Below, one piece after another: positions 1-7,101 of a stretch of DNA of 18,706 nucleotides. The stretch is taken from NCBI GenBank assembly GCA_036274635.1, contig DASUFI010000085.1, positions 1 through 18,706 of the forward strand. Reading direction: 5' to 3'. A program made the position numbers and the translations under genes. Numbering within the stretch: position 1 is the first letter of the stretch; every line of letters starts with the position of its first letter. This DNA is from DASUFI01 sp036274635. Its GTDB lineage: Bacteria > Planctomycetota > B15-G4. The notes beneath the pieces are model-generated. The model was not told where the DNA came from. It did not search any database and saw nothing but the letters and a program-made list of their open reading frames with translations.

Positions 1-40
1 GAGGACGCGCTAGAGAGAGGCGGGATGCAAGAGGTCCAGC

Positions 41-46
41 AAGGAG
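41..46 (+). promoter_or_regulatory. ribosome binding site of topA
   Basis: AAGGAG lies four bases before the GTG at 51. This supports the GTG as the topA start, since no ATG gives the conserved N-terminus. The sequence before it (1-40) is too short to assign a promoter. Confidence 0.65.
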
Positions 47-50
47 CCGC

Positions 51-2702
51 GTGAGCAAGCCCCTGGTCATCGTCGAGTCGCCTGCGAAGGCCAAGACCAT
101 CGGGAAGTTCCTGGGCAGGGACTTCGTGGTCAAGGCCAGCATGGGGCACGTGCGCGACCTGCCGCGCTCGGGGCTGTGCGTGTACCCCGAGCGCGACTTC
201 GAGGCCGACTGGGAGCCCATCAAGGAGCGCGCCAAGGTCGTGACGGAGCTGCGCAAGCAGGTGGCCGCCACGGACACCATCTTCCTGGCCACCGACCCGG
301 ACCGCGAGGGCGAGGCCATCGCGTGGCACCTGGTGGAGCTGCTGCTGGGCGCCAAGCGCGCGGGCAAGACCGTGCAGCGCGTGCACTTCCACGAGATCAC
401 CAAGGGCGCCATCCAGGAGGCCTTCGCCCACCCGCGCGAGGTGGACAGCAACCTGGTGGACGCCTACCGCGCGCGCCGCATCCTCGACCGGCTCGTGGGC
501 TACCAGCTCTCCGAGCTGCTGTGGAAGAAGCTCACGCGCGGGCTCTCGGCGGGCCGCGTGCAGAGCGTGGCCGTCAAGCTCGTCGTGGACCGCGAGCGCG
601 AGATCCGGGCCTTCGTGCCCGAGGAGTACTGGCGCATCGTGGCGCAGTTCGAGCAGGCGGGGCAGACCTTCGAGGCCGAGTTCAAGAAGCTCGACGGCAA
701 GGGCAAGGAGCTGAGGAGCGGCGCCGACGCGGAGGCGGTGCTGAAGCGCGTCGCGGCCGGCGGCGGCCCGGCGGAGAGCGGCGTGGTGCGCCAGGCATCC
801 GGTCCCTTCAAGCTGGAGTCGCTCAAGCAGGCGCCGCGGCGCGTGTCCGCCAAGCCGCCCTTCAAGACCAGCACGCTGCAGCAGGCGGCGGCCGGGCGCT
901 ACGGCTTCACGGCCAAGCGCACGATGCGCGTCGCGCAGCAGCTCTACGAGGGCATCGAGCTGCACGGCGAGGGCGCCGTGGGCCTCATCACCTACATGCG
1001 CACGGACAGCTTCAACATCGCGGACAGCGCGCGCGCCGCGGCGCGCAAGCTCATCGGCGAGCGCTGGGGCGACAAGTTCCTGCCGGAGAAGCCCAACTTC
1101 TACCGCAGCAAGCAGTCGGCGCAGGAGGCGCACGAGGCCATCCGCCCCACCGACCCGTTCCGCACGCCCGAGGCGGTGCGCAGCGCGCTCAGCGAGGAGC
1201 AGTGGAAGCTGTACGACCTCGTCTGGCGGCGCTTCATCGCCTGCCAGATGGCGCCGGCGGAGTACCTCGTCACCACGCTGGAGCTCACGCGCCAGGGCGC
1301 CACCTTCATGGCCAGCGGGCGCGTCACCACCTTCGCCGGCTTCACGGCCGTGTACGGCGCGGAGAAGGACGAGGAGCAGCCGCTGCCGGCGCTGAAGGAG
1401 GGCCAGGAGCTGACGCCGCAGGCCATCGTGCCCAGCCAGCACTTCACCACGCCGCCGCGGCGCTACAGCGAAGCCTCGCTGGTCAAGGCGCTGGAGGAGT
1501 TCGGCATCGGGCGGCCGTCCACCTACGCGTCCATCCTCTCCACCATCGTGGACCGCAAGTACGTGGACCACGGCGAGGAGGCCGAGCAGGAGCGCCTGCG
1601 ACACGAGCTGCTCAACCCCGCCGAGACGCGCGCGCCCGACGCGGAGGAGCTGGCCGAGCGCGAGGACGCGCAGGCGAAGCACGACTCGGCCGACGCGCTC
1701 GACGGCGACAACGAGGAGGAGGTCTTCGCGCCGCGCCAGCGCCGCAAGAACGCCTTCCACGCCACGCACCTGGGCGAGGTCACCACCGACCTGCTCGAGC
1801 CGCAGTTCGGCGACATCGTGAACACCGCCTTCACGGCCAAGTTCGAGGACGACCTCGACGCCATCGCCGAGGGCAAGGAGCGCTGGCAGGCCGTGGTGGG
1901 CGGCTTCTACGACCGCTTCTCGCGCGACCTGCAGGCCGCGCGCGAGGGCATGGGCCACTACCGCAGCCGCCCCATCCAGGTGGACATGACCTGCAACCGC
2001 GTCGACGAGAAGACCGGCCAGGTCTGCGGCGCGCCCATGGTCGTGCTCTTCAACCGCGGCGGCGCCTACCTCGGCTGCTCGCGCTATCCGGACTGCAGCA
2101 ACAACCTGCCGCTCTCGGGCCAGCGCGCGGCGAACGCCGAGCTGACCGAGTTCCGCTGCCAGGCCAAGGACGAGTCGGGCAAGCTCTGCGGTCGGCCGAT
2201 GGAGAAGAAGGTCAACCGCTGGGGCCGGCCCTTCCTCGCCTGCACGGGCTTCAAGACCAAGGACTGCAAGGGCGCCGTCTCGCTCTCGACCAAGGGCGAG
2301 CCGCTGTGGCCTGTGGAGACCAGCGTGATCTGCCCGCTGTGCGGGCGCACGATGAACATCAAGCGCAGCCGGCGCGGCAAATTCCTGGCCTGCCCGGGCT
2401 ACCCCAAGTGCCGCGGCACGCTGAACCTGCCCACCTGCCCGCACGAGAGCAAGGGCGGCAAGCCCTGCGGCCTGGCCATGACCGAGCCCGGGCCCGGAGG
2501 CACGCTGCGCTGCAAGGAGCATCCCGACGAGGCGCTGCCTCCGCCCCCGCGCGCTGTACGCGGCGAGGCCGCGGAGGTGGGCGAGGCGCCGGCCGCGGAC
2601 GGCAAGAGCGGCGCGACGGCGACGAAGAAGCCGAAGGCCAGCAAGCCGCGGGCTCCGCGCGCGGCGTCCCCGCGCAAGCCGCGGGCGCCGCGCGGCGCAT
2701 GA
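51..2702 (+). CDS. topA: DNA topoisomerase I (type IA), with zinc ribbons and a basic tail
   Basis: TopA relaxes negatively supercoiled DNA by transient single-strand cleavage in the cytoplasm. The 883-aa product begins with a Toprim domain (about 1-150): the VIVESPAKAKTIGKFLG start holds the catalytic Glu (E9), and ATDPDREGEA gives the metal-binding acids D82, D84 and E86. The active-site tyrosine is Y315 in LITYMRTDS, with R317 beside it. About 645-825 holds four zinc-ribbon-like Cys clusters; the third (761-787) is a clean CPLC...CPGYPKC ribbon, and the others have longer first spacings or His/Cys variants. Two features are unusual. A charged stretch of about 60 residues (506-567) sits between the DRKYVDH segment and ATHLGEVTTDLL, where E. 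coli TopA has only about 15 residues. A Lys/Pro/Ala/Arg tail runs from about 852. The GTG start is set by the conserved N-terminus and the AAGGAG before it. The stop overlaps the next gene by four bases. Identification is certain. Confidence 0.97.
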   Translation: MSKPLVIVESPAKAKTIGKFLGRDFVVKASMGHVRDLPRSGLCVYPERDFEADWEPIKERAKVVTELRKQVAATDTIFLATDPDREGEAIAWHLVELLLGAKRAGKTVQRVHFHEITKGAIQEAFAHPREVDSNLVDAYRARRILDRLVGYQLSELLWKKLTRGLSAGRVQSVAVKLVVDREREIRAFVPEEYWRIVAQFEQAGQTFEAEFKKLDGKGKELRSGADAEAVLKRVAAGGGPAESGVVRQASGPFKLESLKQAPRRVSAKPPFKTSTLQQAAAGRYGFTAKRTMRVAQQLYEGIELHGEGAVGLITYMRTDSFNIADSARAAARKLIGERWGDKFLPEKPNFYRSKQSAQEAHEAIRPTDPFRTPEAVRSALSEEQWKLYDLVWRRFIACQMAPAEYLVTTLELTRQGATFMASGRVTTFAGFTAVYGAEKDEEQPLPALKEGQELTPQAIVPSQHFTTPPRRYSEASLVKALEEFGIGRPSTYASILSTIVDRKYVDHGEEAEQERLRHELLNPAETRAPDAEELAEREDAQAKHDSADALDGDNEEEVFAPRQRRKNAFHATHLGEVTTDLLEPQFGDIVNTAFTAKFEDDLDAIAEGKERWQAVVGGFYDRFSRDLQAAREGMGHYRSRPIQVDMTCNRVDEKTGQVCGAPMVVLFNRGGAYLGCSRYPDCSNNLPLSGQRAANAELTEFRCQAKDESGKLCGRPMEKKVNRWGRPFLACTGFKTKDCKGAVSLSTKGEPLWPVETSVICPLCGRTMNIKRSRRGKFLACPGYPKCRGTLNLPTCPHESKGGKPCGLAMTEPGPGGTLRCKEHPDEALPPPPRAVRGEAAEVGEAPAADGKSGATATKKPKASKPRAPRAASPRKPRAPRGA

Positions 2703-3100
2703 TCTCCCTGGCCCTCGCCGTCGCGCTGGCGGTGGCCCTGCTGGCCGCCGTCATCTGGTCGGGCGCCACGCGCCGGCGCCACCTGCACTACACGCTCGTC
2801 GCGGCCTTCTTCGCCGCGCTGGTCGCGGCCGTGTGGCGCGCCGAGCTGGTGGGCCACGGGCTCATCTTCGAGGGCACGGCCGCCACCATCCATCACGTGC
2901 ACGACGGCGTGGTCGCGCTGGACCTCGTGCTGGCGCTCGCCCTGCTGGTCACGGGCGTGCGGCTGGCGCGGGCGCCCGCGCCGCTGGAGCCCCTGCGCCG
3001 GCGCTTCCACCGCAGCCTGGCGACGCTCTTCGCCGTGGCGGTGCTCGTCAGCGCCGCGCTGGGCACGGCGATGACGCTGCTGGCCAAGCCGGCCGGCTAG
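2699..3100 (+). CDS. small His-rich four-helix membrane protein, unknown function
   Basis: This 133-aa protein starts at the ATG that overlaps the topA stop (ATGA), so its translation is probably coupled to topA. Four hydrophobic segments are visible at about 2-21, 31-47, 70-89 and 106-127, joined by short basic or His-bearing loops. Histidines cluster at the membrane edges: H28 and H30 before helix 2, H53, then H65, H66 and H68 before helix 3, and H104 before helix 4. That pattern recalls small haem- or metal-binding membrane families such as DUF420-like or cytochrome b561-like proteins, but I cannot place it in one. There is no signal peptide cleavage site separate from the first helix. The coding call rests on the overlap, the membrane pattern and the compact layout. 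Confidence 0.75.
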   Translation: MISLALAVALAVALLAAVIWSGATRRRHLHYTLVAAFFAALVAAVWRAELVGHGLIFEGTAATIHHVHDGVVALDLVLALALLVTGVRLARAPAPLEPLRRRFHRSLATLFAVAVLVSAALGTAMTLLAKPAG

Positions 3101-3288
3101 CCGGAGCGCAGGGGCTGGCCGTATCCCGCCCGGTTTCGGACCCTGCCTTCCGCTTTCGGGCCATCTGCCCTAAGCTCCGCGGCTCCGGCCGCGACGTCCC
3201 CGAACGACACGGCCGGCGCTGAATTCCCCTCCACGCCCGCCCGCGGCTCCCCAGCCGACGGTCCCGGTCCATTCCCGGAGTTCCATCC
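3101..3288. other. 188-bp intergenic spacer before the protease gene
   Basis: No gene is supported here. The spacer holds a small hairpin (6-bp stem 3178-3183 with 3188-3193, 4-nt loop) and a 12-bp palindrome CCGGCTAGCCGG over the preceding stop (3093-3104). It also has a GGAG at 3277-3280 that serves the downstream gene. A promoter for the protease gene is expected here, but I see no convincing -35/-10 pair; TAAGCT at 3171-3176 is the only weak -10 candidate. Confidence 0.5.
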
Positions 3289-6279
3289 GTGATGCGTCGC
3301 TCCCTGCTGCTCGCCGTCTTTGCCGTGCTCTCCGCGGCCACCGCTTCCGCGCAGGATCAGACCGCTGCGCTCTTCCCGGGCTTCGATCCGGGCGGCACGA
3401 CGCGTGCCTGGTTGAAGGACGCCGGCGCGCACTGGCGCGTGGACTGGAGCCCGGAGCGCGGGACGCCCGCGCTCATCTACGGCGGCCAGCGGCCGCTGGT
3501 GCCGGCCTCGCAGGCGGGCAGCGACGCGGTGCTCGAGCAGGCCGCGCGCCAGGTGGTGGACGAGCTCGCGCCCGCGCTGGGCTTCACCAGCGGCACGCTC
3601 GAGCTGCAGCAGGTCAAGCACCTCGACCGGCTGGCGACGGTGGGCACGAGCGCCAAGATCGCGGTGCTCTTCAAGCAGGTGACGGGCGGCGTGCCCACCT
3701 GGCACGGCGAGGTGGCCGTGCTGCTGTCCACCGACGGGCGGCTGCTCGCGCTGGACAACACCGCGCTGCCGCACGTGGCGCAGACCGCGCTCGTGCCCGA
3801 GACCTCCGAGGGCGCAGCGCTGGACGTGGCGCGCGCGGCCTTCGCGTCCGACACGGGCCTGCTGGCGCAGAGCGTCGGGCGCGGCGACTACGTGGTGTTC
3901 CCGGCGCCGGTCATGGCCGGCAAGAGCGCCGTGCGCGGCGTGCCGGCCTACACCTTCGTGCTGGACGCGGGCGTGGACCGCAGCACCGGCGCGACGCCGG
4001 TCATCCGCCAGTACGCCATCGCGGCCACCGGCGCGCCGCGTGTCGTGGGCAGCTGGAGCCTCGTGCACCAGGCCGACCTCACCGGCACCGTCAAGGGCTG
4101 GGGCCAGGTGGGACTGGGCGCCGACGGAGACGAGGCGGCGGTACTGCACGGCCTGCAGGACATCCGCCTCACGGGCTCGGGCCTGCCCACCATCTACACC
4201 GACGCGACGGGCTTCTTCGACTTCGTCGCCGTGCCCGCGCCCGTGAACGTGACGGCGGCCTACGAGGGCAAGTACTCGCGCGTGGTCAACATCGCGGGTG
4301 CGACGAGCTCGCTCAACCTGTCGGTCGCTCCCGGCGTGCCGGCCGCGTTCGTGTTCAACCCGGGCAAGACCGAGCAGCCGACGGCCGAGGTGAATGCACA
4401 CTACTTCACCAACGCGCAGCGCAACTGGCTGCTCAGCCTCGACGCGTCCGAGCAGACGCTGAACTTCCAGCGCACCGAGAACGTGAACATCGCGGACACC
4501 TGCAACGCCTACTACGATGGCTTCTCGACCAACTTCTTCCTGTCCGGCGGCGGCTGCCCCAACTCGGCCTACTCCACCGTGGCATGGCACGAGAACGGGC
4601 ACTGGCTCAACGACCTGTACGGCTCGGGCAACGGCTCGGACGGCTTCGGCGAGGGCGCGGCGGACTGCTGGGCCATGTACGAGGCCAACGACCCGGTGAT
4701 CGCGAAGGACTTCTTCGGACCCGGCTCGCCCATCCGCACGGGCCTCAACCTCACCCAGTTCTGCGGCGACGGAAACCCCGCCTGCTACGGCGGTGATCCG
4801 CACCTGAACGGCGAGCCGCTCATGGGCGCGATCTGGAAGGTGCGCGCCAACCTGCAGGCGCTGCTGGGCCAGACGGCCGGCGGCGACCTCGCCAACCAGC
4901 TGCTCCTCACCTGGTTCCAGGTCTACAACGACGGCTCGATCAAGTCGATCATCGAGAACCACTGGCTCACGCTGGACGACGACGACGGCAACATCGACAA
5001 CGGCACCCCGCACTACCCGTCCATCGACGCGGGCTTCCTCACGCAGGGCTTCCCGGGCTTCGTGCTGCCGCTCTTCACCATCCAGCACACGCCCATCACC
5101 GCGGTGAACAGCGAGCTGCCCGTCCCGGTGCAGGCCACCATCACCGAGGAGCAGGGCACACTCACCGGCGCCATCCTGCACTGGTCCAACAACGGCGGCG
5201 TGAGCTTCAACTCCGTCGGCATGGGCGCGCAGGGCAACGACGTGTGGAAGGGCTTCGTGCCCGGCCAGGTGTCGCCCAAGGTCGTGCGCTACTACATCGA
5301 GGCCTTCGGCCCCGCCGGCAGCAACTTCCTGCCCAAGTCGGCGCCGGCGGACTCGTTCCAGTACGACGTGGGCACGGTCACCACGCAGGTCAGCTACGAC
5401 TTCGAGCCCATCAGCGACGAGGGCTGGACGCACGTGCAGGTCCTGACGCAGGACGACTGGATGCACGACGTGGCCTACGGCACCTCGGCCTTCGATCCGC
5501 CCGCGGCCTACAGCGGCTCGCGCCTGTGGGGCAACGACCTCGGGGCCGACGGCTTCGACGGCAACTACAAGCCGGACGTCCAGAACTATCTGCTGTCGCC
5601 GGTCTTCAACCTCACCGGCAAGACCAACCTGCGCCTGCGCTTCCAGCGCTGGCTCAGCGTGGAGCAGGGCATCTACGACCAGGCCGAGCTGTACTGCAAC
5701 CTCGCGAAGCTCTACGCCAACCCGCTGAACGAGACCCTCATCGACTCGGACTGGACGGCGCAGGACTTCGACATCAAGGCCCTCGCGGACAACAACCCCT
5801 CGGTGCAGTTCCGGTTCGAGCTCACGTCGGACCCGGGCCTCGAGTTCGGCGGCTGGAACATCGACGACTTCCGCATCGTGTCGCTGGGGCCGGTGTCGCC
5901 GACGCAGTTCACCGAGTACGGCTCGGGCCTCGCGGGCTTCGGCGGGCAGACGCCGCACCTCACCGGCAGCGGCACGGCCTCGCCGGGCGGCGGCATCACG
6001 ATCTCGATCACCAACGGCCGGCCGAGCGCCGTGGGCGTGCTCTTCGTGGGCACCACGCAGGCCAGCCTGCCCTTCAAGGGTGGCACCTTCCTCGTGGGCT
6101 CGCCCTTCGCGATGGTCGCGCTGAACCTCGGCCCCGCGGGCACGGCCAGCGCGCCGGGCACCATCCCGGCGGACCAGGCCCTGTTCGGCGTGCCGGTCAC
6201 GATGCAGTACTGGTGCAACGACGCGGCGGCGGTGAAGGGCAAGGCCGCGACCAACGGCCTGACCTTCACGATCAAGTAG
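3289..6279 (+). CDS. secreted M36-like (fungalysin-type) zinc metalloprotease, multidomain
   Basis: The 996-aa product has a Sec signal peptide (MMRRSLLLAVFAVLSAATASA, cleavage near 22). Residues about 75-160 resemble the FTP inhibitory propeptide of fungalysin/thermolysin-type enzymes. About 258-345 is a carboxypeptidase-regulatory-like beta domain. The catalytic region spans about 365-590: HENGH at 434-438 is the HExxH zinc motif, E455 in GEGAAD is the likely third ligand with D459 behind it, and DDDDGNIDNGTPHY (563-576) is typical of bacterial M36-like enzymes. A beta domain follows (about 595-695), then a MAM/jelly-roll-like domain (about 703-866) ending in GGWNIDDFRI. A C-terminal module (about 877-996) resembles those on secreted Planctomycetota proteins. 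Predicted role: extracellular or surface protein degradation after propeptide removal. GTG at 3289 lies 8 nt after GGAG; ATG at 3292 is an equally possible start. The gene stands alone and ends at a strong hairpin. Confidence 0.88.
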   Translation: MMRRSLLLAVFAVLSAATASAQDQTAALFPGFDPGGTTRAWLKDAGAHWRVDWSPERGTPALIYGGQRPLVPASQAGSDAVLEQAARQVVDELAPALGFTSGTLELQQVKHLDRLATVGTSAKIAVLFKQVTGGVPTWHGEVAVLLSTDGRLLALDNTALPHVAQTALVPETSEGAALDVARAAFASDTGLLAQSVGRGDYVVFPAPVMAGKSAVRGVPAYTFVLDAGVDRSTGATPVIRQYAIAATGAPRVVGSWSLVHQADLTGTVKGWGQVGLGADGDEAAVLHGLQDIRLTGSGLPTIYTDATGFFDFVAVPAPVNVTAAYEGKYSRVVNIAGATSSLNLSVAPGVPAAFVFNPGKTEQPTAEVNAHYFTNAQRNWLLSLDASEQTLNFQRTENVNIADTCNAYYDGFSTNFFLSGGGCPNSAYSTVAWHENGHWLNDLYGSGNGSDGFGEGAADCWAMYEANDPVIAKDFFGPGSPIRTGLNLTQFCGDGNPACYGGDPHLNGEPLMGAIWKVRANLQALLGQTAGGDLANQLLLTWFQVYNDGSIKSIIENHWLTLDDDDGNIDNGTPHYPSIDAGFLTQGFPGFVLPLFTIQHTPITAVNSELPVPVQATITEEQGTLTGAILHWSNNGGVSFNSVGMGAQGNDVWKGFVPGQVSPKVVRYYIEAFGPAGSNFLPKSAPADSFQYDVGTVTTQVSYDFEPISDEGWTHVQVLTQDDWMHDVAYGTSAFDPPAAYSGSRLWGNDLGADGFDGNYKPDVQNYLLSPVFNLTGKTNLRLRFQRWLSVEQGIYDQAELYCNLAKLYANPLNETLIDSDWTAQDFDIKALADNNPSVQFRFELTSDPGLEFGGWNIDDFRIVSLGPVSPTQFTEYGSGLAGFGGQTPHLTGSGTASPGGGITISITNGRPSAVGVLFVGTTQASLPFKGGTFLVGSPFAMVALNLGPAGTASAPGTIPADQALFGVPVTMQYWCNDAAAVKGKAATNGLTFTIK

Positions 6280-6284
6280 CGTCG

Positions 6285-6318
6285 GCGCGCCGGCGGGGCC
6301 CGCGCTCCGCCGGCGCGC
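6285..6318 (+). terminator. GC hairpin after the protease gene
   Basis: A perfect 12-bp inverted repeat (GCGCGCCGGCGG at 6285-6296, its complement at 6307-6318) encloses a 10-nt loop, five bases after the protease stop. No T-run follows, so it is either an atypical intrinsic terminator or a 3'-end-stabilising stem. Its position and perfect pairing make a transcript-end role likely. Confidence 0.6.
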
Positions 6319-6353
6319 GCTGCGAATCGCCCCCGTCCCGCGCGCGGCGTGCA

Positions 6354-6362
6354 TGCTAGAGT
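6354..6362 (+). promoter_or_regulatory. candidate extended -10 promoter of the nucleotidyltransferase pair
   Basis: TGC-TAGAGT matches an extended -10 element (TGN plus 4 of 6 bases of TATAAT). It ends six bases before the ATG at 6369, which has no Shine-Dalgarno sequence. This spacing would give a leaderless or nearly leaderless transcript. No -35 element is recognisable. Confidence 0.4.
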
Positions 6363-6368
6363 GCGTGC

Positions 6369-6563
6369 ATGCTGCGGCGCACGAAGCTCCTCGACGCCTT
6401 CGAGCGTGAGCAGCTCCGGGAGCCGCTGACGCTCGAGCAGAAGCTCCGCCTCTACGACGGCATGCTCGAGGAGGCGCGGCAGCTCGGCGTGCTCCCGCTC
6501 AAGGACCCGCTGGACGGCATCGACGAGGACATCCGTCGGGCGCGGATCCTCCGTGCTCTCTGA
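6369..6563 (+). CDS. 64-aa charged protein paired with a nucleotidyltransferase (possible antitoxin)
   Basis: This short, highly charged, probably helical 64-aa protein has no signal peptide and no membrane segment. Features are an N-terminal basic stretch (MLRRTKLLDAFERE), a central LTLEQKLRLYDGMLEEARQLGVLPLKDPLDGI segment whose first half looks amphipathic, and an acidic-then-basic end (DEDIRRARILRAL). I recognise no named domain. It overlaps the following nucleotidyltransferase gene by 11 bases in another frame, so the two are surely co-translated. A small protein just before an AbiEii/MNT-like nucleotidyltransferase suggests an antitoxin or accessory partner, but this rests on context alone. 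No Shine-Dalgarno is visible; an extended -10 lies just upstream. Confidence 0.75.
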   Translation: MLRRTKLLDAFEREQLREPLTLEQKLRLYDGMLEEARQLGVLPLKDPLDGIDEDIRRARILRAL

Positions 6564-7101
6564 GATCCTCGGGCGCGTGGCCAGGTCTTTGGCCGCCGCA
6601 CGCCTGCCCTACATGGTGATCGGCGGCCAGGCCGTGCTGGTGCACGGCGAGCCTCGGCTGACGCGCGACATCGACATCACCCTGGGTGTGAGCGTCGACC
6701 GACTCGACGATGTCCTGCGGGCGGCCGCGGCGGCCGGGCTCGAGCCCCTGGTCGATCCCGGACCCTTCGCCAGCGAGACACTGGTCCTGCCCTGCGCGGA
6801 CCGCAATTCGGGCGTGCGCGTGGACCTGGTCTTCTCCGAGTCAGGCTACGAGCGGGAAGCGATCCAGCGCGCCCGGACCGTTCGCATCGCCGCGACGGAC
6901 GTGCGCTTCGTCACGCCCGAGGACCTGATCGTGCACAAGCTGTTGGCCGCGCGTCCGCGCGACCTGGAGGACGTGCGCTCGATCCTGGCGCGGCAGCCGC
7001 AGCTCGACCGCAAGCTCGTCGAGCGGACATTGGGCGCGCTGGAAGAGGCGTCCGAGCAGCCGCTGCTCGAGCGCTGGCGCGAGGTCACGCGCGAGAGCTG
7101 A
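6553..7101 (+). CDS. nucleotidyltransferase of the MNT/AbiEii-like type
   Basis: The 182-aa product shows the polymerase-beta-type nucleotidyltransferase signature: GGQAV at 24-28, DID at 39-41 as the metal-binding pair, and D91 in VRVDLVF as the likely third acid. The C-terminal TPEDLIVHKLLAARPRDLEDV (121-141) is a helical motif typical of AbiEii/MNT-like stand-alone enzymes. The family transfers nucleotides to RNA, tRNA or protein targets; several members are toxins of type II or IV toxin-antitoxin systems or abortive infection systems, while others have unknown roles. The GTG at 6553 is the only start that keeps the helix before the GGxAV motif; no strong Shine-Dalgarno is present, in line with coupling to the overlapping 64-aa gene. 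Codons such as TTG, AGG and ACA occur here but are scarce in the neighbours, a hint of different ancestry. The 3' end overlaps the convergent methyltransferase gene by 17 bases. Confidence 0.85.
   Translation: MLSEILGRVARSLAAARLPYMVIGGQAVLVHGEPRLTRDIDITLGVSVDRLDDVLRAAAAAGLEPLVDPGPFASETLVLPCADRNSGVRVDLVFSESGYEREAIQRARTVRIAATDVRFVTPEDLIVHKLLAARPRDLEDVRSILARQPQLDRKLVERTLGALEEASEQPLLERWREVTRES

Noticed and set aside
176..2698. Long + frame overlapping topA in another frame
   Set aside because: The sequence is Arg/Ala/Gly/His-rich with no motif; only its last part (2699-3100) is a real gene, which has its own ATG.
3178..3193. Small hairpin as terminator of the topA unit
   Set aside because: The stem is only 6 bp, lies about 78 nt after the stop and has no T-run; similar stems arise often in DNA of this composition.
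3097..6354. Open frame of 1085 codons on the - strand opposite the protease gene
   Set aside because: The predicted protein is a string of Arg, Ala, Val, Glu and His without domains, typical of the antisense frame of a high-GC gene. The + strand gene has a signal peptide and catalytic motifs.
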